Shown here piece after piece: positions 10,700-22,197 of a stretch of DNA of 64,000 bases; within the stretch, counting starts at the first letter, position 1; each line of letters begins with the position of its first letter. Where the stretch lies: NCBI GenBank assembly GCA_034231615.1, contig CM067306.1, forward strand, positions 32,125,363 through 32,189,362, given 5' to 3'. The translations under genes were made by a program, and so were the position numbers. This stretch comes from Meghimatium bilineatum (lineage: Eukaryota; Mollusca; Gastropoda; Stylommatophora; Philomycidae). Below the pieces are notes generated by a model. It saw only the letters and a program-made list of their open reading frames with translations. It ran no database searches and was not told the DNA's origin.

Positions 10700-11530
10700 A
10701 TTAACTGAGAATTGGAGTGCAAAGGGTATCGCAATATTTCTCGGCGGACCCATGGTTAACAGATAACCAAAAATATCTCCTCATGGAATATATCTCCCTT
10801 GAAACAGAAGTATAGCTGCTCTAACACTTTTGGGGATCGTGTCCAGGCAACAGCTGGAATGAGAATTGACTTCAAAAAGACAGACAATATCTTCGACACT
10901 TCTGCGCCAACACATGCAGTGGCAATGTCGACACACAGTGATGTTAGTCAGTCCGGCTGGAACTCTGGAGGGGTGGGCCAAAAAAATATAATGAAATGGG
11001 TAGTCGGGACAAATATTAAGAGAGTTGTGCGTTAGTCTCTGTAAGAATAACATATTGAATACAATGAGAGGGCAGCACAAATAGAATGGTAAAATGTTAC
11101 AAAGAAAACTGAACTAAAGCTTTGGTCAGCTCAAGACAAGCTTCTGGGGTGCTCCTAAATATGTGTAGAGACTCAGGACTTCATGTCAGTGAATGAACCC
11201 GCGCTCAACTCTGCCACTGAAGATTTCCTATATCGGAATCATGCTTGCAGAGAGAAAAGGTGTGTCAAATTACCGGAAACAATTTCACTGGTAGTGGAAC
11301 ACCTCATGCGAGATTAACGTACTCGACCCAAGCCTAAATCCCCGACAACCCCCTCCTCAGAGGTGAATTAAAGACATGATGAAAATGAATGTGCTGGACC
11401 TTCACAGATACGTAATGCAGCTATGCTGTAAACTAGTAGCACAACGTACTACTAGTTCGCTACTGGCTCCCCGTTGAAAATCACACAAACTTTCGTGTTG
11501 GTTATCAGAGAGCAAACACAGAAGAACTGG
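10700..11530 (+). repeat. dispersed repeat family D, copy 1
   Basis: Matches the 23440-24680 region in order. Shared blocks are TCGGCGGACCCA near the left end, ACTTTTGGGGAT, ACAGACAATA, CAACACATGCAGTGGCA (CAACATATGCAGTGGCA in copy 2), TCTGGAGGGGTGG (TTGGAGGGGTAG), CATGCTTGCAGAGAGAAA, CATGATGAAAA and AGAGAGCAAAC at the right end. I do not recognise the family. It contains only short open frames, so it looks non-autonomous or decayed. Confidence 0.75.
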
Positions 11531-11539
11531 GATTTGTGA

Positions 11540-11760
11540 GTGCTTGTTTTCAATTAGTGCCCACCGACATATTTAATGGTTAATCTAAATATCATGTCAA
11601 TAATTAGTTTATTCAATTTGTTAGGGTTAGTTATGTTTTACATTGTTTTACATAACTAATTCTAATCATAAATATATTTATCATTTGTGGAACTGGTTTG
11701 GAATTAGTGCCTACCTATGTAATTATTTCCCTTGACAGTAATTGGAAACAAACTGAATTG
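11540..11760. repeat. palindromic AT-rich element with TTAGGG-like core
   Basis: Around 11620-11670 the arms TTAGGGTTAGTTATG and CATAACTAATTCTAA face each other across about 15 bp; AATTAGTGCC recurs at both outer sides. A similar arrangement occurs at 33573-33730. It looks like a fold-back or MITE, and not telomeric sequence. Confidence 0.5.
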
Positions 11761-12029
11761 TGTTATAAAGCCCACTGTATAAATTGTTGTCTAAAACTAT
11801 TTGCTGTTTTCAGAATTTATGAGAGTTAATATGCACATCATAATAATCAAATGTTGCCATGGTTATTTACTATTTGTGAATAAAAATAAAACATGATAAC
11901 AATGACAAATTTTATTGTGAATTTTTTTTGTTTCAACATTTCAAAATATCAAGGGGGGGAAATTGATAAAGTGATAAGTAACATATGTTTCTAAATAACT
12001 TATTTTCATGTCATAATAATGATGAAATA

Positions 12030-12515
12030 AGTGATTAAATACTAGACCATTGATGAAATAATGGACAAATGATGAGATAATAGACTGATTAAATATGAGA
12101 TAATTGATGAGATAATGGACTGATTAAATATGAGATAATGGACATGATGTGGGCAATTAATGAGATAATGGAAATGTGATGAAATATTGGACAATTGATG
12201 AGATAATGGAAATATGATGAAATATTGGACAATTGATGAGATAATGGACATATGAAATATTGGACAATTGATGAGATAATGGAAATATGATGAAATATTA
12301 GACAATTGATGAGATAATGGACATATGAAATATTGGACAATTGATGAGATAATGGAAATGTGATGAAATATTGGACAATCAAGATAATAGATGTGATGAA
12401 AAATTAGATAATTGATGAGATATTTATTGGACATGATGTGGGAAATTAATGAGATAATGGAAAAGTGATGAAATGAAATAATGGAAAGGTGATGAAATAA
12501 TGGACAAGTGATCAA
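12030..12515. repeat. AT-rich minisatellite
   Basis: Irregular head-to-tail copies built from GACAATTGATGAGATAATGG and GAAATATTGGACAATTGATG, with unit lengths of about 30-36 bp. Reverse-strand open frames of 97 and 157 codons (Ile/Ser/His-rich) are translations of the repeat. Confidence 0.95.
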
Positions 12516-12859
12516 GCTATTGGTACTGTGACCGTTGGTTTAAATGAAAGCACAGATTGAAACTATTGGTGATGTGATCTGATAACAGAAGGGAATTTGA
12601 GACTTTTGTCTAAGAATAGAGATGGACATTTCAATTAATAATTAGGGCATACTAACACACATTTATATATATGTATACACATAAACAGTGACATCTGATT
12701 ACACAAAATATAAATAATTTAACTTCAATATGTACACAGAATTGTGAAGTGTTGGTGGCCCTGAAGAGGAGCAAAAAACAGACACTCTTTATCTGCCATA
12801 CATATTGCAAGAATTAATCCATGCAAATATTAATCCACAAAAGCCACAGATAAAGAGAC

Positions 12860-13246
12860 TAAACACCTTTGAAAACAGATGCCTACGTACCATTCTGAAC
12901 AATAAGTTGAGTGACTTTAAATCTAATACTACTATACGAGAGGAAAGCACACAAGCCTATATATATATCTTCCTTTATTAGACAAAGGCGATGGACTTAC
13001 ATCGGCCATGTTCTCGGAATGAACAGCCTAAGAATTTCCCATCAATCACTAAATTTGGTGCCACCGGGAGTAAGAAGAAGAGGGAGACCTAGAGAAACTC
13101 TACAAAGAACCATTAATAGAGAAGGCATATCAATGAACCTAAACAACATCCAAGAACTGAAAGATCTGGCAACACAAAGACAGAAATGGAAAGCTATCGT
13201 TTCTGCCCTATGTGCCGCCTATGGCCCTGGAGGAACATAACATAAC
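12860..13246 (+). mobile_element. LINE 3' end with (ATAAC)n tail
   Basis: Encodes TFENRCLRTIL, then RQRRWTYIGHVLGM, RRRGRPRETLQRTINREG and LATQRQKWKAIVSALCAAYG, the C-terminus of a LINE ORF2. One frameshift separates the first part from the rest. It ends in GGAACATAACATAACAT. Near-identical 3' ends are at 39170-39560 (plus) and 20885-21040 (minus), so this family moved fairly recently. Confidence 0.85.
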
Positions 13247-13254
13247 ATTGCAAG

Positions 13255-13460
13255 AGGCAACTAAGGTTTTGAGGGTGGAGTTGGCTGTCCCATCTCATTG
13301 AGGGTCAAAGTGACTCAGAAGACATGCTAATGTCGGATGTGCCAGGCCAAAAGATGTAGATGTCATGGCCAAAGTGTATACCATGACACAATGCATTCTG
13401 TTTTCCTGGCTACATCCTGCTAATCTGCAGGAGTTTGATAATGAACACAGAAGAAGTATA
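13255..13460 (+). repeat. dispersed repeat, subfamily B
   Basis: Contains GTTGGCTGTCCCATC, TGTCGGATGTGCCAGGCC, TACATCCTGCTAATCTGCAG and an end in GAACACAGAAGAAG, the (GAA)n tail marking its 3' side. Confidence 0.85.
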
Positions 13461-13545
13461 ACATAAAATATGGATCGATACAAGAGAGAATGGTCAAAAT
13501 ATACATCATACAAGGATGGTGGAAAAATAAAACTCAAGTATCCTA

Positions 13546-14060
13546 ACTTATAGATAAGTAGTATTTACACTGATCTGTGCTACTGTTCTATCATATAGAT
13601 AAGTAGTATTTACACTGATCTGTGCTACTGTTCTATCGTATAGATAAGTAGTATTTACACTGATCTGTGCTACTGTTCTATCTTATAGATAAGTAGTATT
13701 TACACTGATCTGTGCTACTGTTCTATCATATAGATAAGTAGTATTTACACTGATCTGTGCTACTGTTCTATCGTATAGATAAGTAGTATTTACACTGATC
13801 TGTGCTACTGTTCTATCTTATAGATAAGTAGTATTTACACTGATCTGTGCTACTGTTCTATCATATAGATAAGTAGTATTTACACTGATCTGTGCTACTG
13901 TTCTATCGTATAGATAAGTAGTATTTACACTGATCTGTGCTACTGTTCTAACTTATAGATAAGTAGTATTTACACTGATCTGTGCTACTGTTCTAACTTA
14001 TAGATAAGTAGTATTTACACTGATCTGTGCTGTGCTACTGTTCTGTTATAGATAAGCAGT
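13546..14060. repeat. 45-bp satellite with 135-bp higher-order period
   Basis: Eleven consecutive 45-bp units (core TAGATAAGTAGTATTTACAC) plus a degraded end. The variable pentamer before TAG runs ACTTA, TCATA, TCGTA, TCTTA, TCATA, TCGTA, TCTTA, TCATA, TCGTA, ACTTA, ACTTA, spaced exactly 45 bp. The middle eight thus follow a three-unit, 135-bp period. Confidence 0.97.
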
Positions 14061-14592
14061 ACTGACACTGATCTGTGCCTCACACAGATAATTTACAGAT
14101 ATAAACCTAAATCTGTTTACTCTATACTCCTGCATTCATTCCGCACACTCCTATAGAACAGTAGGATGTAGTTCGGAAAACAGAATGTGTTTAATTTAAG
14201 AACTTTTTCTATAATTTTATAAATAACTTACAAACAAATCAATTTGGCCATGTGCCTCTCAGTTCCATGTTTTTCATAATCTCCATAAGGATTTGCTAGG
14301 TTTTCCTGCTATGCCGGAGCAAATGTTTCATATTTTTAGTAAATTTTGATAGTATTTGTATTTTTCCATTTTCTCCCTCACTATTCTGTTCACATGAACA
14401 ATTCTGACATCCAAATGCTAAGAAATGGATTTAATCAGAATTAGTTGAGTTTGTTTGCCTACTATTTTAAAAAAAACAAAGTGTGTGAAAAAAAACCCAT
14501 AAAAATGTGTACATACCTAAATATAAATAACCAAAATATCGGAAGATGTCAGACAAAATGGAAAGTGCCACAGTTACCAGACAAATAAGACA

Positions 14593-14930
14593 AATATTAA
14601 GTATACAGGCTACTATAGATAACTATCAATATAAAATAATAAGAAATAACAATAAAACATTGAACAAAGACAATTATCGAGGTGTTGGTCCTATTGGGAC
14701 CTTTATCAACCAACCGCCACTTGGGCAATGGTTTTTTGTGAGGAATCTATTGTCCCAGTCTTCTTGGCTGTTTTTTTATAGTTGTGTTGTCTTAATTGGT
14801 TTTTGTTTCTTGATAAAGGTTCCAATAGGACAGACACATCGATAATTGTCTTTGTTCTATGTTTTGTTGTTATTTTATATTAGATAGTCAGTTATCTATA
14901 GTAACCTGTATACTTAATTTAATATTTACC
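14593..14930. repeat. fold-back (inverted-repeat) element
   Basis: Two arms of about 120 bp (14593-14715 and 14808-14930) are reverse complements with few differences. Paired words are GTATACAGGCTACTATAGAT with ATCTATAGTAACCTGTATAC, GAACAAAGACAATTATCGA with TCGATAATTGTCTTTGTTC, and ATTGGGACCTTTATC with GATAAAGGTTCCAAT. The spacer is about 90 bp. No transposase is present; a MITE or fold-back transposon is most likely. Confidence 0.9.
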
Positions 14931-15167
14931 ATGTACATACCCAAGCTTGTATCCCAGAAAGTTGACTCATAACCCATTTATTTGGAATAAAAACACATCC
15001 ACATACATCCAGAATCATTTTGAAATACACAAGTGTTGTTATGTACATCATTTCTTATGAATGTCGGCGTGTCTTGAGATCAGGAAATGCACAAAATATG
15101 CACTTTTCATAAAATTTTATTCCGGTATATACATTTTAGTGTCCAGGACTTATGTACATATCTTTTG

Positions 15168-15190
15168 ATATATATATATATATATATATA
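15168..15190. repeat. (TA)n microsatellite
   Basis: About eleven TA dinucleotides. Confidence 0.95.
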
Positions 15191-15329
15191 CGCACAAGTT
15201 ATTATATTTTTATATACAGGTCTGAATATTTACATCTGCATGTGATATTCCAAAAAGCATGTTTTTGGATGTAGATAAGGCTGGTCTCTACATGTATTAC
15301 ATATGTATTTGATAAGGAGCCTCTTTGCT

Positions 15330-16330
15330 GGTCTACTGCAATACACACAGTTGTGGTCCATACTTGATAGCACTGGCAGCATTGTTAACATGGACATTGG
15401 GAACTGGCTGAGCTGGTTCAGCAGTATGTTGTGCTATGCCTTCTGTGAGTTGCTTCACAAGTTCACACTTGAAATCGCGAAATGTGTGCATCTTATCATC
15501 TGGATGCGACAGCTTGTACAGGATGAAAGCATTGTGCTGTGCAATTTCAGGTAGCCACAGAAAGATCTTTTTCCACCATTCTTTGAACGACACTAAAAAC
15601 TGCCATAGTAAGCAATATTTTGGTCAGCTTTGTCGCAACAATTAATTTGTACAAGTGGCTTATCATGGTCTGGGACATTTTCTGCTACTGTTGCCGTAGA
15701 AGCCAGGTGCATGGTTTATTCGCCTTCTTGCTATGCCATGCCACGCACATAACCATTTTGGTCTCATCAAGAAACCACTTTGTCTGTTTATGCTGTAGCT
15801 GTACGGTCTTCAAATTTGGCGGAAGATCCTTACAGGATGAATTTACAGTGCCGGTAAAAATTTTATGTCTGTCCTGTAAGCAACTGATGACTGGCATGGT
15901 GGTATAGTATCTGTCTGCATATACAGTTGATCAAGTATGGAAAACATGTTTACTTGAGTTGCAAGGCGATTCGGTGCACCTAGAACGTTTCTGGTTCAAT
16001 TCCCATCTGCTGTAAGAATTATTTTCATTTACCCTCATGCTTCCTACTTGAATCTATTTGTTTAAGCATACACAATGTGCCCTTTCTATATATCCTTCAA
16101 CGGAGTGACACAATTTTTACTGCTTGAAGGCCATCTTTATCGACTTCAGAAGCATATGATGTCAGCTTTCTAAAATACAGGAGTATATCCCATGTATAGC
16201 CTATCGCGCTATCACATAGGCCAAAAGATTTGGAAATTGGAATGATGCCTGCATATCAAGCGACCAAATGTGCCATAGCCCAAAAAAAGTCATTCAATTC
16301 TGCGACAACTTACAGCAGAAGTAGAGAAAA
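15330..16330 (-). pseudogene. piggyBac-type transposase relic
   Basis: Three minus-strand blocks appear in transposase order. About 16220-16050 encodes YTWDILLYFRK, matching the GYTWDFxxYTGK stretch of piggyBac-derived proteins. At 15940-15900 LYADRYYTT matches the D[NR][FY][FY]TS catalytic-aspartate block. At 15897-15685 GTVNSSCKDLPPNLKTVQL is followed by MVMCVAWHSKKANK, as in GTVxxxRKGLP..KWxDKK. At 15593-15333 WWKKIFLWLPEIAQHNAFIL matches the region after the catalytic core. Frameshifts separate the blocks and a tRNA-like insert splits the first two, so the gene is dead. Confidence 0.8.
15945..16045 (+). repeat. tRNA-like SINE fragment inside the piggyBac relic
   Basis: The segment GAGTTGCAAGGCGATTCGG followed about 30 nt later by CTGGTTCAATTCCCATC resembles pol III box A and box B of a tRNA-derived SINE. 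It has no acceptor-stem pairing that I can find, so it is not a tRNA gene. Confidence 0.4.
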
Positions 16331-16484
16331 GACGATCAATATAAATCATGCCTCATTACATGACCAAGCCACACAAGTTTATATGTTTCACCACAGCCAG
16401 TTGTAACCGACAGTGTAAAACTAAAACGCTCGTAGGAATCATGGAGAGTTCTCACAATGAATTACAGAAATAAGTCAACAAAAA

Positions 16485-16600
16485 CAAACATATACGCTTA
16501 TGAAGCACACAAAAAAGGCAGTCTCCAGAGAACTCTTCTACACCTGATGCTGCAAGGAATAACGGTGTATAAAGCGAAAAGAAAAAAGACTGCCAGGAGA
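16485..16600 (+). mobile_element. LINE-related fragment
   Basis: Shares GGCAGTCTCCAGAGAACTCT and CTGATGCTGCAAG-like words with 32310-32350 (GGCCATCTCCAGAGAACTCT and CAGACGCTGCAGG), where they follow a LINE reverse-transcriptase fragment. Confidence 0.5.
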
Positions 16601-16794
16601 TGTAACTCACCTATATGTTGGTCTTATGTTCTGTATAATGGATGCACAATAAATTGTTCACCTCGATTGACAGATACATGGAAATTCTTTCATCTTGTGC
16701 ACCATTGCCTGGGATATTTTACATTTTGTTTCATCTACGATCTGCTGTTATCAAAGTCCCTGAATATTTTTTGGATGTGACACTCATTTTCAAA

Positions 16795-16915
16795 TTTCTG
16801 CTGGATCTCTCATGTGGCAGGTCCTACTAAATTTCCAGCAGGATATAGTCCAGAGATTGGAAATTCACTGTCACCATTTTATTTGCGCCAATGTCCCAAC
16901 ACACCAAACTTCGGC
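16795..16915 (-). repeat. dispersed repeat, subfamily A (truncated)
   Basis: TTCTGCTGGATCTCTCATG, TTTCCAGCAGGATATAGTC and ATTTGCGCCAATG identify it; the (TTC)n end is missing and part of the palindrome is deleted. Confidence 0.8.
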
Positions 16916-17390
16916 ATGGTAACTAATTTATTCAGTGTTTTTACCACTTCCACTCAACGGTGAACATTTGTAACCATATCGCTAGTAGACCAGCCATACG
17001 AGGGAACTCATTCCTATACTACACATTGCTCACAACCTCAAAGCTAACCACGGTCAAACTTGTTTGACATTTCTTGCCGCTGTCTGCATCTCTATCGACA
17101 TGGCCACAAATGCCCACCCAAATATTTCAATATATTGACTTGCTTCATGAGCTCTTTTACTTTGATGATATGAAAACTGTCAATACTGCATTATTCCCGT
17201 CAGGGAAGTTGATGTCCTGAATGATTATTCAGCAATGGCTATTGTAAAATGCAAACCCTCTATTGCTCTAAGATACATTCAAATACAAATTATTGGGAAT
17301 ATTATAAGATGAAAATGCTACAACTTGTTTGAAACATGTTATTTTAAAATGCTGGAAAAGTTTAACAAAACTTTTGAAAACATTATTAAA
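16916..17390. other. intergenic, nothing recognised
   Basis: Unique-looking sequence between two subfamily A copies. Confidence 0.4.
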
Positions 17391-17397
17391 TATCTCT

Positions 17398-17535
17398 TCA
17401 TTCTCAAACTTCTGCTTGATCTCGTGTAGCAGGACAATGGTCCTACTAGATTTCCAGCAGGATGTAGTTCACAGAATGGAAAAGCGTTGTGTCGCCATTT
17501 TATTTGCACCAATGGCCTGACACATCCATTTTCAG
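17398..17535 (-). repeat. dispersed repeat, subfamily A
   Basis: TTCATTCTCAAACTTCTGC, TCCTACTAGATTTCCAGCAG and GCACCAATGGCCTGACACAT. Confidence 0.9.
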
Positions 17536-17989
17536 CGGTACTAAATATATGAAAATAATTCTTGAAATAATTTACAAAATGTTTACATATCAATTTTATT
17601 AGAGAACTTGAAATTTAGGACTATACGTAAATGATTGCGTCCCTGGGCATAACAAATTAAAATTACAGGATTTTGATATCACAATACAGTACACCATATC
17701 AATAGTTATTATTTACAAACATTACTGACATATTGAAGTATGCATTGCATTGTGGGAAAGTGTTCTCACAAAATGGTGTATATTTGTTGATAATAATGTC
17801 ATTAACGTTAATTCTTTTAAAACGTGAATGAAGTGTTAAAAATCAGGGACACAGAGGCTAACAGCAAAAAAAGCTCTTGAACTTGCGCTAGGTGAATTAG
17901 ATGATGAATATTCTAAACAATGTTGTGTAACGTGACTAGATCACTTGAGTGTTGGTAGTAATGTAAATCAAGACAGAAATCTCACTCCA

Positions 17990-19110
17990 GAACTATTGAT
18001 TCTGGAGAACAGAAGACCTGTTCTTGAGCTATTGATTAACGTGATGAAGACCTGTTCTTGAACTATTGATTAAAGTGATGAAGACCTGTTCTAGAACTAT
18101 TAACATGATGAAGACCTGTTCCTGAACTATTGATTAACATGATGAAGACCTGTACCTGAACTATTGATTAACATGATGAAGACCTGAACTATTGATTAAC
18201 ATGATGAAGACCTGTACCTGAACTATTGATTAACATGATGAAGACCTGTACCTGAACTATTGATTAGCATGAAGACCTGTTCCTGAAATATTGATTAACA
18301 TGATGAAGACCTGTTCCTGAACTATTGATTAGCATGATGAAGACCTGTACCTGAACTATTGATTAACATGATGAAGACCTGTACCTGAACTATTGATTAA
18401 CATGAGGAAGACCTGTACCTGAACTATTGATTAACATGAGGAAGACCTGTACCTGAACTATTGATTAACATGATGAAGACCTGTACCTGAACTATTGATT
18501 AACATGAGGAAGACCTGTACCTGAACTATTGATTAACATGATGAAGACCTGTTCTAGAACTATTAACATGATGAAGACCTGTACCTGAACTATTGATTAA
18601 CATGATAAAGACCTGTACCTGAACTATTGATTAGCATGAAGACATGTACCTGAACTATTGATTAACATGATGAAGACCTGTTCCTGAACTATTGATGAAC
18701 ATGATGAAGACCTGTTCCTGAACTATTGATTAGCATGAAGACCTGTACCTGAACTATTGATTAACATGATGAAGACCTGTTCCTGAACTATTGATTAGCA
18801 TGAAGACCTGTACCTGAACTATTGATTAACATGATGAAGACCTGTACCTGAACTATTGATTAACATGATGAAGACCTGTACCTGAACTATTGATTAACAT
18901 GATGAAGACCTGTTCCTGAACTATTGATTAGCATGAAGACCTGTTCCTGAACTATTGATGAACATGATGAAGACTTGTTCCAGAACTGTTGCTGAACATG
19001 ATTAAGACTCATGCCAGAACTGTTGATGAACATGATGAAGACTCATGCCAGAACTGTTGCTGAACATGATTAAGACTTGTGCCAGAACTGTTGATGAACA
19101 TGTTCAATTG
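17990..19110. repeat. 34-bp minisatellite past the zinc-finger stop codon
   Basis: About 33 copies of a unit containing GAACTATTGATTAACATGAT followed by GAAGACCTGTACCT. Variants alternate TACCT/TTCCT and AACATGATG/AGCATG (a 4-bp shorter form). It begins about 320 bp beyond the stop codon at 19432 in the direction of transcription, so it may lie in the 3' untranslated region or just after it. Confidence 0.97.
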
Positions 19111-19431
19111 ATGAACATGATGAAGATGGAATCAACCCTTTTATCTGCAGCATGCCTCAAGATTGTCCAGCTCTGTGAAGGCTAAGGTATCTGGTACATA
19201 TTCTGCTACAGGCATCTGGACTTTCAGAAAACAATGGCACACTGCTGAAAATATTTATAATACCTAGAAAACCGATACAGCCAAATAATGTGCTGATGGT
19301 TACATCCTAAATAGGATATGCTACCAAAATTTTGTTGAGATTGCAAGATAGTCATGTCATGGAAAAGTCTATATCAGAGTATCTATTCTGACTCCCCAAC
19401 CAACCTTAGTGTGTTCACACATCTATGATGT

Positions 19432-20717
19432 TCACACATCCAGCAACAGATCAGAGATTGTGTCAATAGTAGTTTCTTCTTGATTATCCACAACATCCAA
19501 ATCCTCGTCATCATCAGTATTAGCCATGTTAACTGGTGACATTTCCACTCCGTCACCGAGAGAAATCATAGGTAATGGTGATGATAATGTCATGTCATTA
19601 TTAAATGACATTTCATCATCATCATAATCATCATCATCATCATCATCATCACCCTGGTTATCAGTTTCCTGGGCTGTAAATAATGTATAATCCTTGCTAC
19701 GGATCAGTGTAGAATCATCATCGATGGTTTCAACCTCCTGACTTGTACACCCACTCTGAACATTGCTGATTCTGATTCCACTCTCAATGTCATTTTCACA
19801 ATCAGTGTCTACACTCCCACTTGCATAATGAGTGTCTATGCTTCCACTTGCATAATTAGTGTCTGCGCTCCCGCTTGCACAATCAGTCACTACGCTACCA
19901 AACTGCATGATTATTATTTCTGCGTCTGAGCAAACGTTATGAGAATTCTGATCTGCTTCTTGTGCTGATTCTTCGATCTTCTCTGAATCTGTAACAGCAT
20001 TGATCTGTGTGGTCATATTACAAATTATATCATTCTGTTCATTGCCTTTATCTGTAGTAATTCTACTGTTATTATCATCATCCAATTCCTCAGTCATATT
20101 TGAGGCGCCATCTACAATTAATAATCTTTCCTTATAATCACCTAAATCATCATTACTTGACTTGTCAATAGATGATCTGTGGAAATGTGATGCAACATCA
20201 GAAGCAGCATGATTATCTTCATCATTTTCTAGTTCTTTCTCATCTGAAGAACATTCTTCATCTTCTGACCGTAAACACATATATTGTTTTAAATCTGAAT
20301 CAGACAGTTTCTTCAACACAACATTAGGTTCTAAATTTATTAACAGTGGTAATTCTGGACTTTTCACATTATCTCTGGTACCTTGTTCTAGGATTTTGGG
20401 ATCTAAAGAATTATGGTTTGATGCTAGGTGGCACTGCAAAGTTGAGCGGTCATGTGAGCTATAGTCACAGTAACCGCACTGAAAATTTTGAGTGTTGACG
20501 TGCGTCTCATTGTGGACATTGAACTCTTCTTCCGTTTCTGCTAGAAAAGGGCAGTAGCCACACTTGAGCGGTGAGTCAACAGATGGATCATGGACCTTGT
20601 ATTTGAACTCTTCATGCTGCTGGGCCAAGTGAAAGCGGAAGTGATACAAACTCTCAGAATTGTAGGGGCATTCGCTGCACATGAAGACCGTCGTGTTACT
20701 ACTGCTTCTCTTTAGAG
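19432..20717 (-). CDS. giant C2H2 zinc-finger protein, exon 8 (terminal)
   Basis: Last coding exon (residues 2765-3191). The acceptor is GTTCAAACAG and the 2-nt start joins the 1-nt end of exon 7; the stop TGA is at 19432-19434. It opens with three C2H2 fingers (CSECPYNSESL.., CGYCPFLAETE.., CGYCDYSSHDR..). The remaining about 320 residues are acidic and probably disordered: a Ser/Asp/Glu-rich stretch, a short repeat (ASGSxDTxY..) encoded near 19790-19890, a run of Asp encoded by a (TCATCA)n tract at 19617-19650, and a C-terminus ending ISDLLLDV. Acidic tails with hydrophobic residues can act in transcriptional regulation; that is inference here. Confidence 0.9.
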
Positions 20718-20884
20718 CTGTTTGAACAGAGGAAAGAAAAAATATGAAGAGATAAGACTATGATAAATTTATGGACAAATAAACACAAAAGAAATCAAAT
20801 TAGCAACTATTAAACTCTTTATCTCAGACAAATTTATTAAAAAGCAAATTAAGAAGATCCCTTCTGGCGGTAAGGCAAGAAAAA

Positions 20885-21150
20885 TACCATTGTTATGTTA
20901 TGTTATGTTCCTCCAGGGCCATAGGCGGCGCATAGAGCAGAAACCATAGCTTTCCATTTCTGTCTTTGTGTTGCCAGGTCTTTCAATTGTTGCATGTTGT
21001 TTAGGTTCATTGCCATGCCTTCTCTATTAAAAGTTCTTATCTATGGTTTTTGTGACTTTCCAACTTTCGCATCCATATGATAGAATAGGGATGATGTTGG
21101 AGTTAAACAACCTGAGTTTTGTGGTGTTTCTTAGTGCGTTTGACGTCCAG
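20885..21150 (-). mobile_element. LINE 3' end with (ATAAC)n tail, minus copy
   Basis: Read on the minus strand: 21150-21040 encodes TKLRLFNSNIIPIL, a reverse-transcriptase thumb block, and 21040-20900 encodes the MNLNN..QLKDLATQRQKWKAM region, ending in ATAACATAACA. It is the same family as 12860-13246 and 39170-39560, and lies in the last intron of the zinc-finger gene. Confidence 0.8.
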
Positions 21151-21360
21151 ATGATATGCAGTTTATTGAAAGCACCCGCTGCAAGGGCACTTCTAAATAA
21201 AACATCAAGTCAAGCGGAGCCCTTCTGGCAGTAAGACAATAAAAACACCACTATTATAGTTACTTAGCAGATCGCGAGTGATGGCAAGACAATAAAACAT
21301 CATTGTTATAGTTATTTCTAAATACGTTAGGACAGGGTAAGAAAAACTTCTCGGATATTC

Positions 21361-21560
21361 ATTCATTCAAGTGCCATCTCCGCAATGAAGGTTGGCTGCA
21401 ATGGATCTCCAACATCCCGTCTCTTGCCTTGGTGGTGCACTCTGTTCATCTCATGATGTCTCTCTCCCACTTATATCTCTGCCTACCTCTTGCTCACATC
21501 CCTTTGACTTTACCCTCAAGTAAGGTCTCCAACAAGGTGTCATGTCTTTTTATATGTCCA
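21361..21560. repeat. dispersed repeat family F, copy 1
   Basis: Shares TCTTGCCTTGGTGGTGCACTC, CAATGA[AG][GA]GTxGCTGCAA and GACCTCCAAC-like words with 29786-29900. Unrecognised family. Confidence 0.6.
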
Positions 21561-21599
21561 AAATATTTTATACAGAGATAAAGTATTAAAAATAAATAT

Positions 21600-21900
21600 A
21601 AATGAATCCTATCCTATACATGACATAACTTTTCCACTTTTGTTGAATATTTAAGCATAAATAATGTACATCCATAAGATTGGATGTGTTCCATCCACTC
21701 ATAAATCTATATGGGTCTAGAGGGTACTGCATTGGATGCATCAATAAAAGTCCTCCAGTGATTTGCATCTTCAGCAATGCAGATGAGAGGGGGAAAATCT
21801 TTACCTTTAGTCTTTGATATTTTTTTTCCAATGCTTTTCTTAGGGCCTCTTCTACTTCTTTCACCTTCAACTGTTCACTTGCCAGATCTTTGACCATGAT
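21600..21900 (-). mobile_element. LINE 3'-end fragment (family E)
   Basis: Minus-strand frame with KDLASEQLKVKEVEEAL; contains TTGGATGCATCAATAAAAGT and CCTCCAGTGATTTGCATC, the same 3' end as 8461-8520 and 56640-56700. Its phase does not fit between zinc-finger exons 7 and 8, so it is not an exon of that gene. Confidence 0.6.
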
Positions 21901-22003
21901 TCTATTTCAAAAGCATTTGTATATTTCTCTAGTTAAAGACAGACTGTGAAACTGTTTGATATTATTCAATACACACAAAAACCATCAGAATACCATTGCT
22001 TAC

Positions 22004-22197
22004 GTTTTTCAATATCCGTTTCATCATCAGGATTTTCTATTATGACATCTGCTTTTACATCTGATGTTTTACTTCCAGTGGAGCTATGTTTTCCCTTCTT
22101 TACTGCGGTTGACCCAGTTGTTCCAGCCATTCTGAGATGAATTACCCAGAGTGCTTGACCCTTATGTAAACAATATTGATGCCGCATCAGTTTCTCC
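22004..22197 (-). CDS. giant C2H2 zinc-finger protein, exon 7
   Basis: A 194-nt exon (residues 2700-2763) with acceptor CCTTAATTTAG and donor AAAC|GTAAGC. Its first nucleotide completes AAG with exon 6. It begins EKLMRHQYCLH, giving the histidine half of the finger whose cysteine half (CAYCSRYF) closes exon 6, so this finger is split by an intron. The rest is a basic, Ser/Thr-rich then acidic linker (AVKKGKHSSTGSK, then ENPDDETDIEK). Confidence 0.88.

Noticed and set aside
12042..12515. Ser/Ile/His-rich frames on the minus strand
   Set aside because: AT-rich minisatellite translation.
21586..21897. Additional exon of the zinc-finger gene (KDLASEQLKVKEVEEAL)
   Set aside because: Its phase does not fit between exons 7 and 8, which join each other in phase, and its flank matches a LINE 3' end found elsewhere.
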